Source: Lachnospira sp. UBA3212 (GTDB taxonomy: Bacteria; Bacillota; Clostridia; Lachnospirales; Lachnospiraceae). Taken from it: a DNA stretch of 64,000 bases. Positions within the stretch are counted from its first letter, which is position 1, and each line of letters opens with the position of its first letter. Where the stretch lies: contig DEWK01000023.1 of assembly GCA_002363615.1 (NCBI GenBank), forward strand, positions 1-64,000, read 5' to 3'. Under the pieces are notes generated by a model, which saw only the letters and a list, made by a program, of their open reading frames with translations, had not been told where the DNA came from and searched no databases. Shown in pieces: positions 16,135 through 23,810 of this stretch. The translations under genes and the position numbers were made by a program.

Positions 16135-16617
16135 ATGTCAAAGGTTTTAGTAGCGTATTTTTCAGCAACAGGAACAACAGGAGTAGCAGCAACAGGTCTT
16201 GCGAAGACTATAGGAGCTGATACATATGAAATAGTTCCGGAAGTTCCTTATACAAATGATGATCTCGACTGGAGAAATGAACAGTCCCGCAGTTCTGTAG
16301 AAATGAAGGATAAAAAGAATTCAAGACCTGCAATCGGAAGTGCTCCGGTAGAAGATATACAGCAGTATGATAAGATATTTGTTGCTTATCCGATCTGGTG
16401 GTATACTTCCCCAAGTATCATAAATACATTTCTTGAGAGCTATGATTTATCCGGAAAGGATATTATTCTTTTTGCAACATCAGGAAGCACGGGCTTTGGT
16501 AGTTCAATAGAAGACCTTGAAGGAAGTGCTCCGGGTGCTCATATTAAAGAAGGAGCTATGTTGAATGGCGTAAGTTCAGCGGAAGAGTTTAAGAAAATAG
16601 CTGAACAGTTTATATAA
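16135..16617 (+). CDS. Flavodoxin family protein
   Basis: The 160-residue protein has the FMN-phosphate loop near the N-terminus (VAYFSATGTTGVAA) and the conserved YPIWWYTSPSIINTFLES and LFATSGSTGFGSS segments of the flavodoxin_4 type, which carry FMN and donate electrons. It starts after an AAAGGAGG ribosome-binding site and a perfect inverted repeat, so it may be induced by a redox or xenobiotic signal. It sits at the distal end of the island and is followed by its own terminator, apparently independent of the helicase operon. Confidence 0.9.
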   Translation: MSKVLVAYFSATGTTGVAATGLAKTIGADTYEIVPEVPYTNDDLDWRNEQSRSSVEMKDKKNSRPAIGSAPVEDIQQYDKIFVAYPIWWYTSPSIINTFLESYDLSGKDIILFATSGSTGFGSSIEDLEGSAPGAHIKEGAMLNGVSSAEEFKKIAEQFI

Positions 16618-16628
16618 GTATTATAAAT

Positions 16629-16677
16629 AGGCATACTATAATCCTTTGTTTTTTGGGGATTACAGTATGCCTGATTT
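16629..16677 (+). terminator. Rho-independent terminator after flavodoxin
   Basis: A 16-base stem with one internal G-A mismatch (16629-16644 with 16657-16672) is followed by GATTTTG. From here to 16807 only a short minus-strand frame of unknown identity was noticed. Confidence 0.75.
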
Positions 16678-16807
16678 TGTCATTGACAGCAGATTGATGT
16701 GAAATTGCATATTTATATTTCATCACGTTTCTTGCCATGATAAGTATCGAGTTCTTTCTTGGATTTCATAATGTAAATGGCAAGTACTTTTCCATAAATT
16801 TTGGCAA

Positions 16808-17035
16808 TTATATATCCATTGCCACATATATCTCTTCTTTACGGATAATCGGACCTGTATGTATGCATACATTGTCAAGTTTTAGATAAGCCAGTTCCCG
16901 ATTAAGATTATTTATGCATTCATTGATATCACAATCCTGATTATGAAATACCATAGTAATAATATAGTATGGTGATCGGAAATCATACTCTCCAAAATCA
17001 CCGGATTCATCTATAAAAATACTTAGTTCTTTCAA
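16808..17035 (-). pseudogene. DUF3800 protein N-terminal fragment
   Basis: Read on the minus strand from a TTG at 17035, the frame gives KELSIFIDESGDFGEYD, then YYIITMVFHNQDCD and CIHTGPIIRKEEIY, and stops after 75 codons. This is the start of DUF3800 proteins, whose IDESGD motif marks an RNase H-like fold common in mobile and defence loci. Full proteins are usually over 200 residues, so this is truncated. A separate coding-like minus-strand frame lies further downstream (about 16725-16820) but could not be joined to it. Confidence 0.65.
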
Positions 17036-17140
17036 TAGTGAAATCTTTTTTGTATATGAAAATGGCGGGGAACTTCCCCGCCGAAGATGGACCTGGGTCT
17101 TTCGACCAGCCCTATAACTATTCTTACAGTAGCATAACAA

Positions 17141-17306
17141 CGAATGGATTTCAATATATTAACCGAAAACACTTTAGGCCTTGTTAGCAACATGATTTGC
17201 GAAAGCTTCAATACCTTGTCTAATTAAGGAGGATCATATCACAATACAGGATAGCATCCATGTGTTCCGCCTAACTGTATTAGAATCCGTGTTCACTCAG
17301 TGGGAG
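17141..17306. other. Unassigned spacer between the DUF3800 remnant and lexA
   Basis: No full gene is visible. On the minus strand a short open stretch ends in GIEAFANHVANKA and a stop, which reads like the tail of a lost coding sequence. A GGCGGGGAA-TTCCCCGCC-type imperfect inverted repeat lies a little to the left (about 17063-17085). This is probably the right boundary of the island. Confidence 0.35.
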
Positions 17307-17924
17307 TTAAAAAACAGACTTTCTAAATAGAGAAACAACTTTGCCTATAACCTGACATTGATCGGTGATAATAGGGTCCATCTGATCGTTCTCCGGTTGT
17401 AAACGGTAATGTCCATTCTCTTTATAGAAGCGTTTTACCGTGGTAGAGTCATCGATTAAGGCAAGAACGATATCTCCGTTTTTGGCGGTATTTGTTTGCT
17501 CAATTACCAACAAGTCTCCGCTATAAATACCTACATTAATCATGGAGTCGCCTTTTACACTTACCATAAAGCATTGTCCTTTAGGCATGTATTCCGCAGG
17601 AATAGGGAAGTAGTCCCTAATTTGATCTACGGCTAAGATGGGTTCTCCGGCGGCTACATTTCCTAAAAGGGGAATGCTTACTATCTCTTTTCTTTGAAGA
17701 TTAAAATCGTCATCTAAAATTTCAATGGCTCTTGGATGAGTTGGGTCTCTTCGAATAAATCCATTCTTCTCTAGGGTATTCAAATGAGAATGTACGGAAG
17801 AGGTAGACCGAAGTCCAACGGCATCACAGATTTCACGAACAGAAGGAGGATAGCCTTTGGCTAATTGTTCCTCCTTGATAAATTCTAAAATCTGTTTTTG
17901 CTTATCACTAATCTTACCGGCCAT
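17307..17924 (-). CDS. lexA: LexA repressor, SOS regulator
   Basis: The 205-residue protein has an N-terminal winged helix-turn-helix (PPSVREICDAVGLRSTSSV) and the C-terminal self-cleavage domain: cleavage pair Ala92-Gly93 in VAAGEP, catalytic Ser127 in GDSM and Lys164 in TTVKRF. RecA filaments trigger self-cleavage and induce the SOS genes. The gene is divergent from a LysM gene, as lexA is from yneA in Bacillus, and the shared spacer carries LexA-box-like sites, which implies autoregulation. Confidence 0.97.
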   Translation of the reverse strand: MAGKISDKQKQILEFIKEEQLAKGYPPSVREICDAVGLRSTSSVHSHLNTLEKNGFIRRDPTHPRAIEILDDDFNLQRKEIVSIPLLGNVAAGEPILAVDQIRDYFPIPAEYMPKGQCFMVSVKGDSMINVGIYSGDLLVIEQTNTAKNGDIVLALIDDSTTVKRFYKENGHYRLQPENDQMDPIITDQCQVIGKVVSLFRKSVF

Positions 17925-18080
17925 ATAGACTCCTTTCTCAAAAATATAATAAATGTTTAGTGTCCATTTTATGGAACTTATCCTTTTGTATACTATGAAC
18001 TGTGAGAGGGGAATCTCACAGGCAAATACATGTTCTATTCATCATTTTAGCATAGGACATGGGCATTTTCAAGGAAAATC

Positions 18081-18108
18081 AGAAAATATGTTCGCGAAAA
18101 TATGTTCG
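18081..18108. promoter_or_regulatory. Tandem LexA (SOS) boxes between lexA and the LysM gene
   Basis: Two adjacent copies of GAAAATATGTTCG (18082-18094 and 18096-18108) form two boxes, AGAAAATATGTTCG and CGAAAATATGTTCG. Against the Gram-positive LexA consensus CGAACN4GTTCG, the second matches nine of ten fixed positions and the first eight. They lie just upstream of the LysM promoter and in the lexA upstream region. Confidence 0.65.
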
Positions 18109-18117
18109 ATTTTTATA

Positions 18118-18146
18118 TTGACAAACATTCGTTCGAATGTTATCAT
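18118..18146 (+). promoter_or_regulatory. Promoter of the LysM gene with an inverted repeat in the spacer
   Basis: TTGACA (18118-18123), a 17-base spacer and TATCAT (18141-18146). The spacer is almost entirely the inverted repeat AACATTCG-TT-CGAATGTT (18124-18141), so a bound repressor would block RNA polymerase directly. Confidence 0.75.
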
Positions 18147-18153
18147 ACAATCA

Positions 18154-18167
18154 CAAACAAGTGTTCG
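18154..18167. promoter_or_regulatory. Third LexA box near the transcription start of the LysM gene
   Basis: CAAACAAGTGTTCG matches the CGAACN4GTTCG consensus at nine of ten fixed positions. It lies just after the -10 element and before the AGGAGG site, a typical roadblock position. Confidence 0.6.
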
Positions 18168-18186
18168 GTATAGGAGGATATGACTT

Positions 18187-18492
18187 ATGACAAAACAGTT
18201 TAATAAGACTTTATGTATTATATTAATTTTATTATTAGCCTTTGGATTTGGCATACAGGCCAATCGCGTAGCGGCTTCGGAAGAAGGAGAGGATCATTAT
18301 AAGTATTATCGTATGATTACAGTAGAAGAGGGAGATACCATTTCTTCCATTGCCAAATCTAATTATGATCAGAAGTATGGAACTATGACAGATTACATGA
18401 ATGAAATCTGTGATATGAACGATCTTCATGATGATAAGATTCAGGTGGGACAGCAGCTTGTAATCAGTTATTATTCTGATGAGCTGAAGTAA
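18187..18492 (+). CDS. YneA-like LysM-domain protein, probable SOS cell-division inhibitor
   Basis: The 101-residue protein has an N-terminal hydrophobic segment (about residues 7-24) and one C-terminal LysM domain (MITVEEGDTISSIAK, DLHDDKIQVGQQLVI). This is the layout of YneA, which delays septation during SOS in Bacillus. The divergent placement from lexA and the SOS boxes in the promoter support the same role here. Sequence identity to YneA itself cannot be judged without alignment, so no symbol is given. Confidence 0.8.
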   Translation: MTKQFNKTLCIILILLLAFGFGIQANRVAASEEGEDHYKYYRMITVEEGDTISSIAKSNYDQKYGTMTDYMNEICDMNDLHDDKIQVGQQLVISYYSDELK

Positions 18493-18560
18493 TAGATTCC
18501 CAATTTCCAAAACATATTTACAACCCCATCATAATATGTATGGAAGTACACTCTAAAAGA

Positions 18561-18608
18561 AGCACTTAATCACTTGCCCTTGGGCTAGTGATTAGGTGCT
18601 CCTTTTTA
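18561..18608. terminator. Terminator between the LysM gene and the convergent recombinase gene
   Basis: The stem AGCACTTAATCACT (18561-18574), with one mismatch or G-U pair, pairs with AGTGATTAGGTGCT (18587-18600) and is followed by CCTTTTTATT. The T-run best serves the plus-strand LysM gene, but its A-rich left flank may also help stop the minus-strand transcript. Confidence 0.8.
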
Positions 18609-19664
18609 TTGGTCATTGTGATCTTCTCTAAGAATTACCTTGTTTCTGGCAAGGCGTCTATTTTCCTCATCCTGAGCAGCGTAATGACGCCTTGTGGTAT
18701 TAACGTCCTTATGTCCTAAAACAGATGCTACTAGGTAAATATCGCCGGTTTCCCGATAAAGGTTGGTGCCATAGGTGGACCGAAGTTTATGAGGAGTGAT
18801 GTGTTTCAAGGTGGTTAACTGCTGGGAATATTTTTGTACTAGTTTTTCCACGGCACGTACACTGATTCTTTTCTTTTGAATGGAAAGAAAGAATGCATCT
18901 TCGTGTCCTGGCATTGCCTCGATACATTCTCTTTCCTCCAGGTAAGCAAAGAGAGCGTCTTCTACCTCATCGCCAAAGTAGACGATGGCATCATAGCCAC
19001 CTTTCCGATGGATTTTGATCCCCACATTGTCAAAATCGATATCATCTAAATTAATTCCCACACATTCGGAAACACGGATTCCAGTTCCCAGAAGAAGGGT
19101 AAGGATGGCTAAATCTCTTGCGGCGGTTTTATTATGGTAGACCCTTTGAGATTTGGTTAATTTGTCGCCAGATTCTACCAAATCTAAGAGGGTGCTAACC
19201 TCGTTAGGCTCTAAACGAATGATTGGCTTTTCGTGCTGTTTTGGGCTTTTTACAAGGGAAGCAGGATTGGTTTTGATTTTTTGTTGCCGATAAAAGTAGT
19301 TATAAAAACTTCTTAAGGAAGAGAGTTTACGTTTGATACCCTTTTCATGGTTGGTACGTTTTACCTCATCTTTCTCGTAAATCTTAATTCGATCCAGGTA
19401 TTCCTCAATATCATTTACATCGATTTGATCCAAGACCTCTATGGGGAGGTTGGTGATCGGGGTCTCTTTATAAAGAGGGTTGTTGTTTTTTATATATTCA
19501 AAGAAAAGCTCTAGGTCGTAGGCGTAAGAGAGGCGAGTACGAGAAGCCGTACTATTCTCTGTGCCACGAAAGTACTGGGCCGCAAAACGAGGGAGTTTTT
19601 TTTCGATTTCCCAGAGCTTTTCCATATTTTCTTGATCAATTTGTTCGTGATAGGTTTTTGGCAT
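18606..19664 (-). CDS. Tyrosine recombinase of the XerS/XerD type
   Basis: The 352-residue protein has an N-terminal SAM-like core-binding domain and a catalytic domain with the full tyrosine-recombinase set: Arg197 (GTGIRVSE), Lys221 (HRKGG), His292 and Arg295 (HKLR), His318 (LGHKD) and Tyr328 (HYAA). The length and long N-terminus resemble XerS-type single-recombinase proteins that resolve chromosome dimers. Its place beside lexA, in the chromosome and not inside the island, favours a housekeeping role over phage integration. No dif-like site was located. Confidence 0.85.
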   Translation of the reverse strand: MPKTYHEQIDQENMEKLWEIEKKLPRFAAQYFRGTENSTASRTRLSYAYDLELFFEYIKNNNPLYKETPITNLPIEVLDQIDVNDIEEYLDRIKIYEKDEVKRTNHEKGIKRKLSSLRSFYNYFYRQQKIKTNPASLVKSPKQHEKPIIRLEPNEVSTLLDLVESGDKLTKSQRVYHNKTAARDLAILTLLLGTGIRVSECVGINLDDIDFDNVGIKIHRKGGYDAIVYFGDEVEDALFAYLEERECIEAMPGHEDAFFLSIQKKRISVRAVEKLVQKYSQQLTTLKHITPHKLRSTYGTNLYRETGDIYLVASVLGHKDVNTTRRHYAAQDEENRRLARNKVILREDHNDQ

Positions 19665-19713
19665 TGTGCTTCCTTTCTAAGGTGAATTTACTTTGAATAA
19701 TTATAGCATAACG

Positions 19714-19743
19714 TTGACAATGCTTGCAAGAATAGACTAAAAT
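19714..19743 (+). promoter_or_regulatory. Promoter of the zinc-ribbon gene
   Basis: TTGACA (19714-19719), 18-base spacer and TAAAAT (19738-19743), with the ATG 34 bases further on after an ATGGAGG ribosome-binding site. Confidence 0.75.
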
Positions 19744-19777
19744 AGATAAGAAATCTAAAGATTCATGGAGGTAGAAG

Positions 19778-20353
19778 ATGGGATTTTTTGATAACTTAAA
19801 AGAGAAAGTAACAAGTACAACCACAGAGGTAGGTCAGAAAGCCAAGGATCTGGCAGATACTGCAAAATTAAACAGTGAGATTAGTAAAAAGAAAAGCGAG
19901 ATGAATAGTATTTTCTTGGAACTAGGCAAGCGCTATATTGATGAACATAAGGATTTAGCAGAAGATCCATATAGTGATTTTATCCAGTCTGTAAAGCAGG
20001 TAGATAGCCAAATTAAGGAATTAGAAGGTCAAATTGCTAAAATTAAATCAGAGGCAGATGTAAGAAAGCAGGCTAATCAAGCCGCTGCAGCCAGTGCCCG
20101 TGGCGCCGCTACAAAGGTTTGTCCTAAGTGTAATGCCAATATTCCTGTGGATTCTGCATTTTGCGTATCATGTGGTGCAAATCTTTCTGAAACAGAAAGT
20201 AATAATCCGGTGGAAACTCAGGAAGTAGTTACAGCAAGTGAAACTATAGAGGCAGACACACAGGTTTCTGAATCTACCGGCCCGGAAGTGTCAAATTCAG
20301 CTTCAACAGATGTAAAAGAAGAAGTTGAAATCAAGACGGATCCTGAAAATTAA
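19778..20353 (+). CDS. Zinc-ribbon protein with coiled-coil N-terminus
   Basis: The 191-residue protein has an amphipathic, coiled-coil-forming N-terminus (about 1-100), one zinc ribbon (CPKCNANIPVDSAFCVSCG, about 115-135) and an acidic low-complexity tail. No signal peptide or membrane segment is seen. Such proteins are common in Lachnospiraceae and their function is not known. It is a single-gene unit with its own promoter and terminator. Confidence 0.8.
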   Translation: MGFFDNLKEKVTSTTTEVGQKAKDLADTAKLNSEISKKKSEMNSIFLELGKRYIDEHKDLAEDPYSDFIQSVKQVDSQIKELEGQIAKIKSEADVRKQANQAAAASARGAATKVCPKCNANIPVDSAFCVSCGANLSETESNNPVETQEVVTASETIEADTQVSESTGPEVSNSASTDVKEEVEIKTDPEN

Positions 20354-20382
20354 GAAAAAAATCCCTAAGGGAGGCAAACATA

Positions 20383-20414
20383 ACTATTCGCAAAACGCAG
20401 GTTTTGCGAATAGT
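20383..20414. repeat. Perfect 14-bp inverted repeat
   Basis: ACTATTCGCAAAAC, a four-base loop, then its exact complement. No T-run follows on the plus strand; on the minus strand only a weak T-rich tail follows. It lies just before a true terminator, so it may serve the minus-strand rluD transcript or an attenuator-like function. Confidence 0.6.
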
Positions 20415-20429
20415 TGAACCTAAAGATAT

Positions 20430-20478
20430 ACCGGAAGGCCTTAAGTCTTATGATTACAGGCCTTCCGGTGTTTTTTTT
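20430..20478 (+). terminator. Terminator of the zinc-ribbon gene
   Basis: The 12-base stem ACCGGAAGGCCT (20430-20441) with its complement (20458-20469) is followed by G and eight T. It ends one base before the stop of the convergent rluD gene. Confidence 0.9.
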
Positions 20479-21396
20479 CTATTTTGATAGTATTTCAAGT
20501 GCCTTTGTAAAGGATTTAGGTAATGGAGCTTCAAATTCCATATATTCCTTAGTCCTTGGATGGATAAATCCGATGACCTTAGCATGTAAGGCTTGGCCCT
20601 CTAAAAATTTAAAAGGACATTTTTCAGGATTATATACTTTGTCTCCCAATAAGGGATGATGTAAACTGGACATATGAACTCGAATCTGATGGGTACGACC
20701 GGTTTCTAATTGACATTCAATGTAGGTATATCCCTGTAAGGGGCAAATTACATGATAATGGGTAATGGCATCTTTCCCATTTTGATAATTAATGGCCATT
20801 TTTTTTCGTTCCACAGGATGCCGTCCAATTGGTGCGTTGATCGTTCCATCTTCTAGGATATTTCCTTTAGCAATGGCATGATACTTTCTTGTAATACTAT
20901 GAACCTTTAGCTGTTCTGCAATTTCATGGTGAGCCAGGTCATTTTTACATACAATTAATGCCCCTGAAGTGTCCTGATCGATTCTGTGTACGATTCCTGG
21001 TCGCAAGACCCCATTAATACCGGATAGATTGTGTCCACAATGGTACATAATGGCATTTACCAAGGTTCCGGTAAAATGACCGGCTGAAGGATGAACCACC
21101 ATACCTTTGGGTTTATTTACCACTAATAAATCATCGTCTTCATAAAGAATATCTAGCGGAATATTTTCCGGTTCGATTTCAGTTTCTTTTGCTTCTGGAA
21201 TATCTACCGTAATACATTCTTCCGGACATATTTTATGGTTGGATTTAATGCTATGGTCATTCACCTTAATCAATTCTCCATCAATTAAGACTTGGATACG
21301 GCTCCTTGATAATTCTGGGAATTGAGTGGCTAAATATTTGTCGATTCGCTCACCAATGGCTGAGTCTTCTAAGCCAATTAAGAATTCCTTTGTCAT
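20479..21396 (-). CDS. RluD family ribosomal large-subunit pseudouridine synthase
   Basis: The roughly 305-residue protein has an N-terminal S4 RNA-binding domain (SRSRIQVLIDGELIKVN) and a pseudouridine synthase domain with the catalytic aspartate in HRIDQDTSGALIV. The ATG at 21396 overlaps the lspA stop as ATGA and gives the typical MTKEFLIG start. RluA/RluD-type members modify 23S rRNA uridines; which position is modified cannot be said. The lspA-rluD pairing is common. Confidence 0.92.
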   Translation of the reverse strand: MTKEFLIGLEDSAIGERIDKYLATQFPELSRSRIQVLIDGELIKVNDHSIKSNHKICPEECITVDIPEAKETEIEPENIPLDILYEDDDLLVVNKPKGMVVHPSAGHFTGTLVNAIMYHCGHNLSGINGVLRPGIVHRIDQDTSGALIVCKNDLAHHEIAEQLKVHSITRKYHAIAKGNILEDGTINAPIGRHPVERKKMAINYQNGKDAITHYHVICPLQGYTYIECQLETGRTHQIRVHMSSLHHPLLGDKVYNPEKCPFKFLEGQALHAKVIGFIHPRTKEYMEFEAPLPKSFTKALEILSK

Positions 21397-21986
21397 TCGC
21401 TTTTTTCCTTTCTTGATTGATTTTTTTCTGGACGGAATGAAAAAATCCAATGAAAGGATTGCTCAGTGATTACAAAAAGGAAAATAATCATAATAGCAAT
21501 CATTCCCACCACAATAAATATATCAGCCAGATTAAAAATTGGAAAATCAATAAAGATAAATGTTATAAAATCTGTGACACTTCCATAAAGGATTCGATCA
21601 ATGCAGTTGCCCAAAGCCCCAGATAAAATCATGACTACTACTCCACTTGTTATATAGTATTTGGTCATGGAAGGGCTAGGAAAAGCCCCCCTTGCAATTC
21701 TTAAGTAGGTACGTACCATAAGACCAATCACAAGAAGGATAAAAATCCCATTAAAAACCAATAAACCCATGGCATGTCCTGAAAACATTCCCCAGGCTGC
21801 ACCAGTATTTCCCCCTTCTAAGTAAGTAAACTTAATTAGTTTAGGGAGAAAAATCACATCCTCTTTTCCTTTTAGGAATTTTCTTGCCAAGATCTTCGTG
21901 TATTGATCTAATCCTATGCAAATAAGAAAAATAAAAACCAGGACTAGATGGCCGAACATTGTATTTTTATGTCTTTTGGAATTCAT
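21393..21986 (-). CDS. lspA: Lipoprotein signal peptidase
   Basis: The 197-residue protein has four predicted membrane segments and the aspartyl-protease catalytic pair: Asp139 in SVTDF and Asp155 in FNLAD, with GNCIDR just before. It removes the signal peptide from prolipoproteins after lipid attachment. It is longer than most LspA at its ends, with a charged C-terminal tail. It is coupled to rluD downstream and follows aroB by three bases. Confidence 0.95.
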   Translation of the reverse strand: MNSKRHKNTMFGHLVLVFIFLICIGLDQYTKILARKFLKGKEDVIFLPKLIKFTYLEGGNTGAAWGMFSGHAMGLLVFNGIFILLVIGLMVRTYLRIARGAFPSPSMTKYYITSGVVVMILSGALGNCIDRILYGSVTDFITFIFIDFPIFNLADIFIVVGMIAIMIIFLFVITEQSFHWIFSFRPEKNQSRKEKSE

Positions 21987-21989
21987 AAA

Positions 21990-23087
21990 TTAATCCTCTT
22001 TGCGCTTTTTACACTCTTCTTCCATCATGGCAAGATCAATAGAAAGATCGATAATTCCATGTCCAAGTCCCTCTAATAAGATAAACTTCACCTTGCCAGC
22101 ATCCATTTTTTTATCCGTTAAAGTGGTTTCTGCAATAACCTTAGGATCTAACCCTTTAAAGGACACAGGTAGTTCGTAGGCTTTTAAGGTTTCAATCACA
22201 TCTAAGGTGTCTTCTTTACGGATCAAGCCCTTCTCTTGCGATAGATCACAAGCAAGCACCATACCAATGGAAACACATTCACCGTGTAATAATTGGAAAT
22301 TCATCAATTTCTCAATGGCATGTCCCAAGGTATGTCCAAAGTTTAAAAGGGAACGCTCACCTTTTTCATTTACATCATTTTCAACAACACAGCGCTTAAT
22401 ATTACAGCTCACAGAAATCATATATTCTAGGGCATCGTAGTCCAAAGCCTTTACCTGATCAATATGTTCCTTTAACCAATTGTAGTAATCCAGATCTTTG
22501 ATCAAACCATGTTTGATGATTTCGCCCATTCCTGAAAGAAATTCACGTTTTGTAAGGGTCTGTAAGGTGCTAAGGTTAATATAAACAAGCTTTGGCTGGT
22601 GGAAAGCACCTACCATATTCTTATACTGGTCAAAATCTACTCCTGTCTTTCCGCCAATAGAAGAATCTACTTGAGCTAAAAGAGAGGTTGGAATCTGGAT
22701 AAAACGAATACCACGAAGATAGGTTGCCGCAGCATATCCGGTTAAGTCTCCGGTAACACCACCACCCAAGGCGATTAAAAGGTCATTCCTATCAAAATGT
22801 TCTTCGATTAAGTGGGTGTAGAGTTCTTTTACCACATCTAGGTTTTTACTAGCTTCACCGGCTTTAAAAATAAAACTGGTGACATGGGAAAAGGAATCTG
22901 AAAGCAGGTCCTTTACCTGATCAAGATAAAGTGGACCCACGGTGGTTTCGGTTACGACACAAACCTTACGGCCACTAAAATCATCTAATTCATGAATGTA
23001 TTGGGTTAATTTTGAAAAATCACGTTCAATGTGAATGGAATAAATAAAGTTTCCATCTTTATTATGTACCTGTAATTCTTTACTCAT
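21990..23087 (-). CDS. aroB: 3-dehydroquinate synthase
   Basis: The 365-residue protein has the NAD-binding ALGGGVTGDLTGYAAATYLRG region, the IPTSLLAQVDSSIGGKTGVD core and the metal-binding LLNFGHTLGHAIE segment. It cyclises DAHP to 3-dehydroquinate in the shikimate pathway. No other shikimate gene is adjacent. It is in the same direction as lspA and probably in the same operon. Confidence 0.96.
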   Translation of the reverse strand: MSKELQVHNKDGNFIYSIHIERDFSKLTQYIHELDDFSGRKVCVVTETTVGPLYLDQVKDLLSDSFSHVTSFIFKAGEASKNLDVVKELYTHLIEEHFDRNDLLIALGGGVTGDLTGYAAATYLRGIRFIQIPTSLLAQVDSSIGGKTGVDFDQYKNMVGAFHQPKLVYINLSTLQTLTKREFLSGMGEIIKHGLIKDLDYYNWLKEHIDQVKALDYDALEYMISVSCNIKRCVVENDVNEKGERSLLNFGHTLGHAIEKLMNFQLLHGECVSIGMVLACDLSQEKGLIRKEDTLDVIETLKAYELPVSFKGLDPKVIAETTLTDKKMDAGKVKFILLEGLGHGIIDLSIDLAMMEEECKKRKED

Positions 23088-23160
23088 AGTTGTCCCTTTC
23101 TAAAACAATATCCAGAATCAGGCCGTAAGACCAAATTCTGGATGTTATAATTCCTTCTTC

Positions 23161-23799
23161 CTAGTCTTCAGGATCCGTTACAACATTGTGAGTTTCCGAC
23201 TCAACTGTCTGCATCGTATCCTGAAGAATCTTCTCTTCAAGATCAGTGTTAATTTCGTCCTCTTCTTTTGGATTGGAATCTGTATTTAAGGTAACAGAGG
23301 CATCATCTAAAGACTTAACAGCCTCGTCACGAACCTTCTCTAATTCAGCAACATCAATATTAAAACTATCACTCTTTAATAATTGAACTTGAGTTCTAGC
23401 TAACTGCTCGAACTGTGAGCGATAAAGTTCATATTGTTGAATTAATGCCATGGATTTACGATGGATGGACTCTAATTCATTCTTAGAATCAGAAATAATT
23501 AAAGATGCACGATTTCTAGCTTCATCTTCGATTACCTTTGCAGAAGCATGTGCCTGCTTCTTAATGTCCTCTGAAGTCTTCTGGGCAAGTAAAAGAGCCT
23601 TCTGCAAAGACTTTTCGATGGTTTTATACTGAGCAAGAGCCGCCGTTAAAACCTCGATTTTTCTAGACATATCCTGGTTTTCTTTGTATAACTTTTCATA
23701 ATTGTCGACAACTTCGGCAACAAAAGTATCTACATCCTTTCGATCGTAACCCAAGCCTCCTTTAAAGGTTCGTGATTGAATATCTATTGGTGTAAGCAT
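23161..23799 (-). CDS. divIVA: DivIVA domain protein
   Basis: The 212-residue protein begins MLTPIDIQSRTFKGGLGYDRKDVDTFV, the DivIVA lipid-binding motif, then a long coiled coil and an acidic tail. DivIVA proteins bind negatively curved membrane at septum and poles and recruit partners. It sits next to ylmH and sepF, as in many Firmicutes division clusters. Confidence 0.93.
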   Translation of the reverse strand: MLTPIDIQSRTFKGGLGYDRKDVDTFVAEVVDNYEKLYKENQDMSRKIEVLTAALAQYKTIEKSLQKALLLAQKTSEDIKKQAHASAKVIEDEARNRASLIISDSKNELESIHRKSMALIQQYELYRSQFEQLARTQVQLLKSDSFNIDVAELEKVRDEAVKSLDDASVTLNTDSNPKEEDEINTDLEEKILQDTMQTVESETHNVVTDPED

Positions 23800-23810
23800 C
23801 TTTGTTCCTC

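Noticed and set aside
17953..18263. Two overlapping small frames, one on each strand
   Set aside because: They cover the lexA-LysM intergenic region with its promoter and SOS boxes; no plausible start sites.
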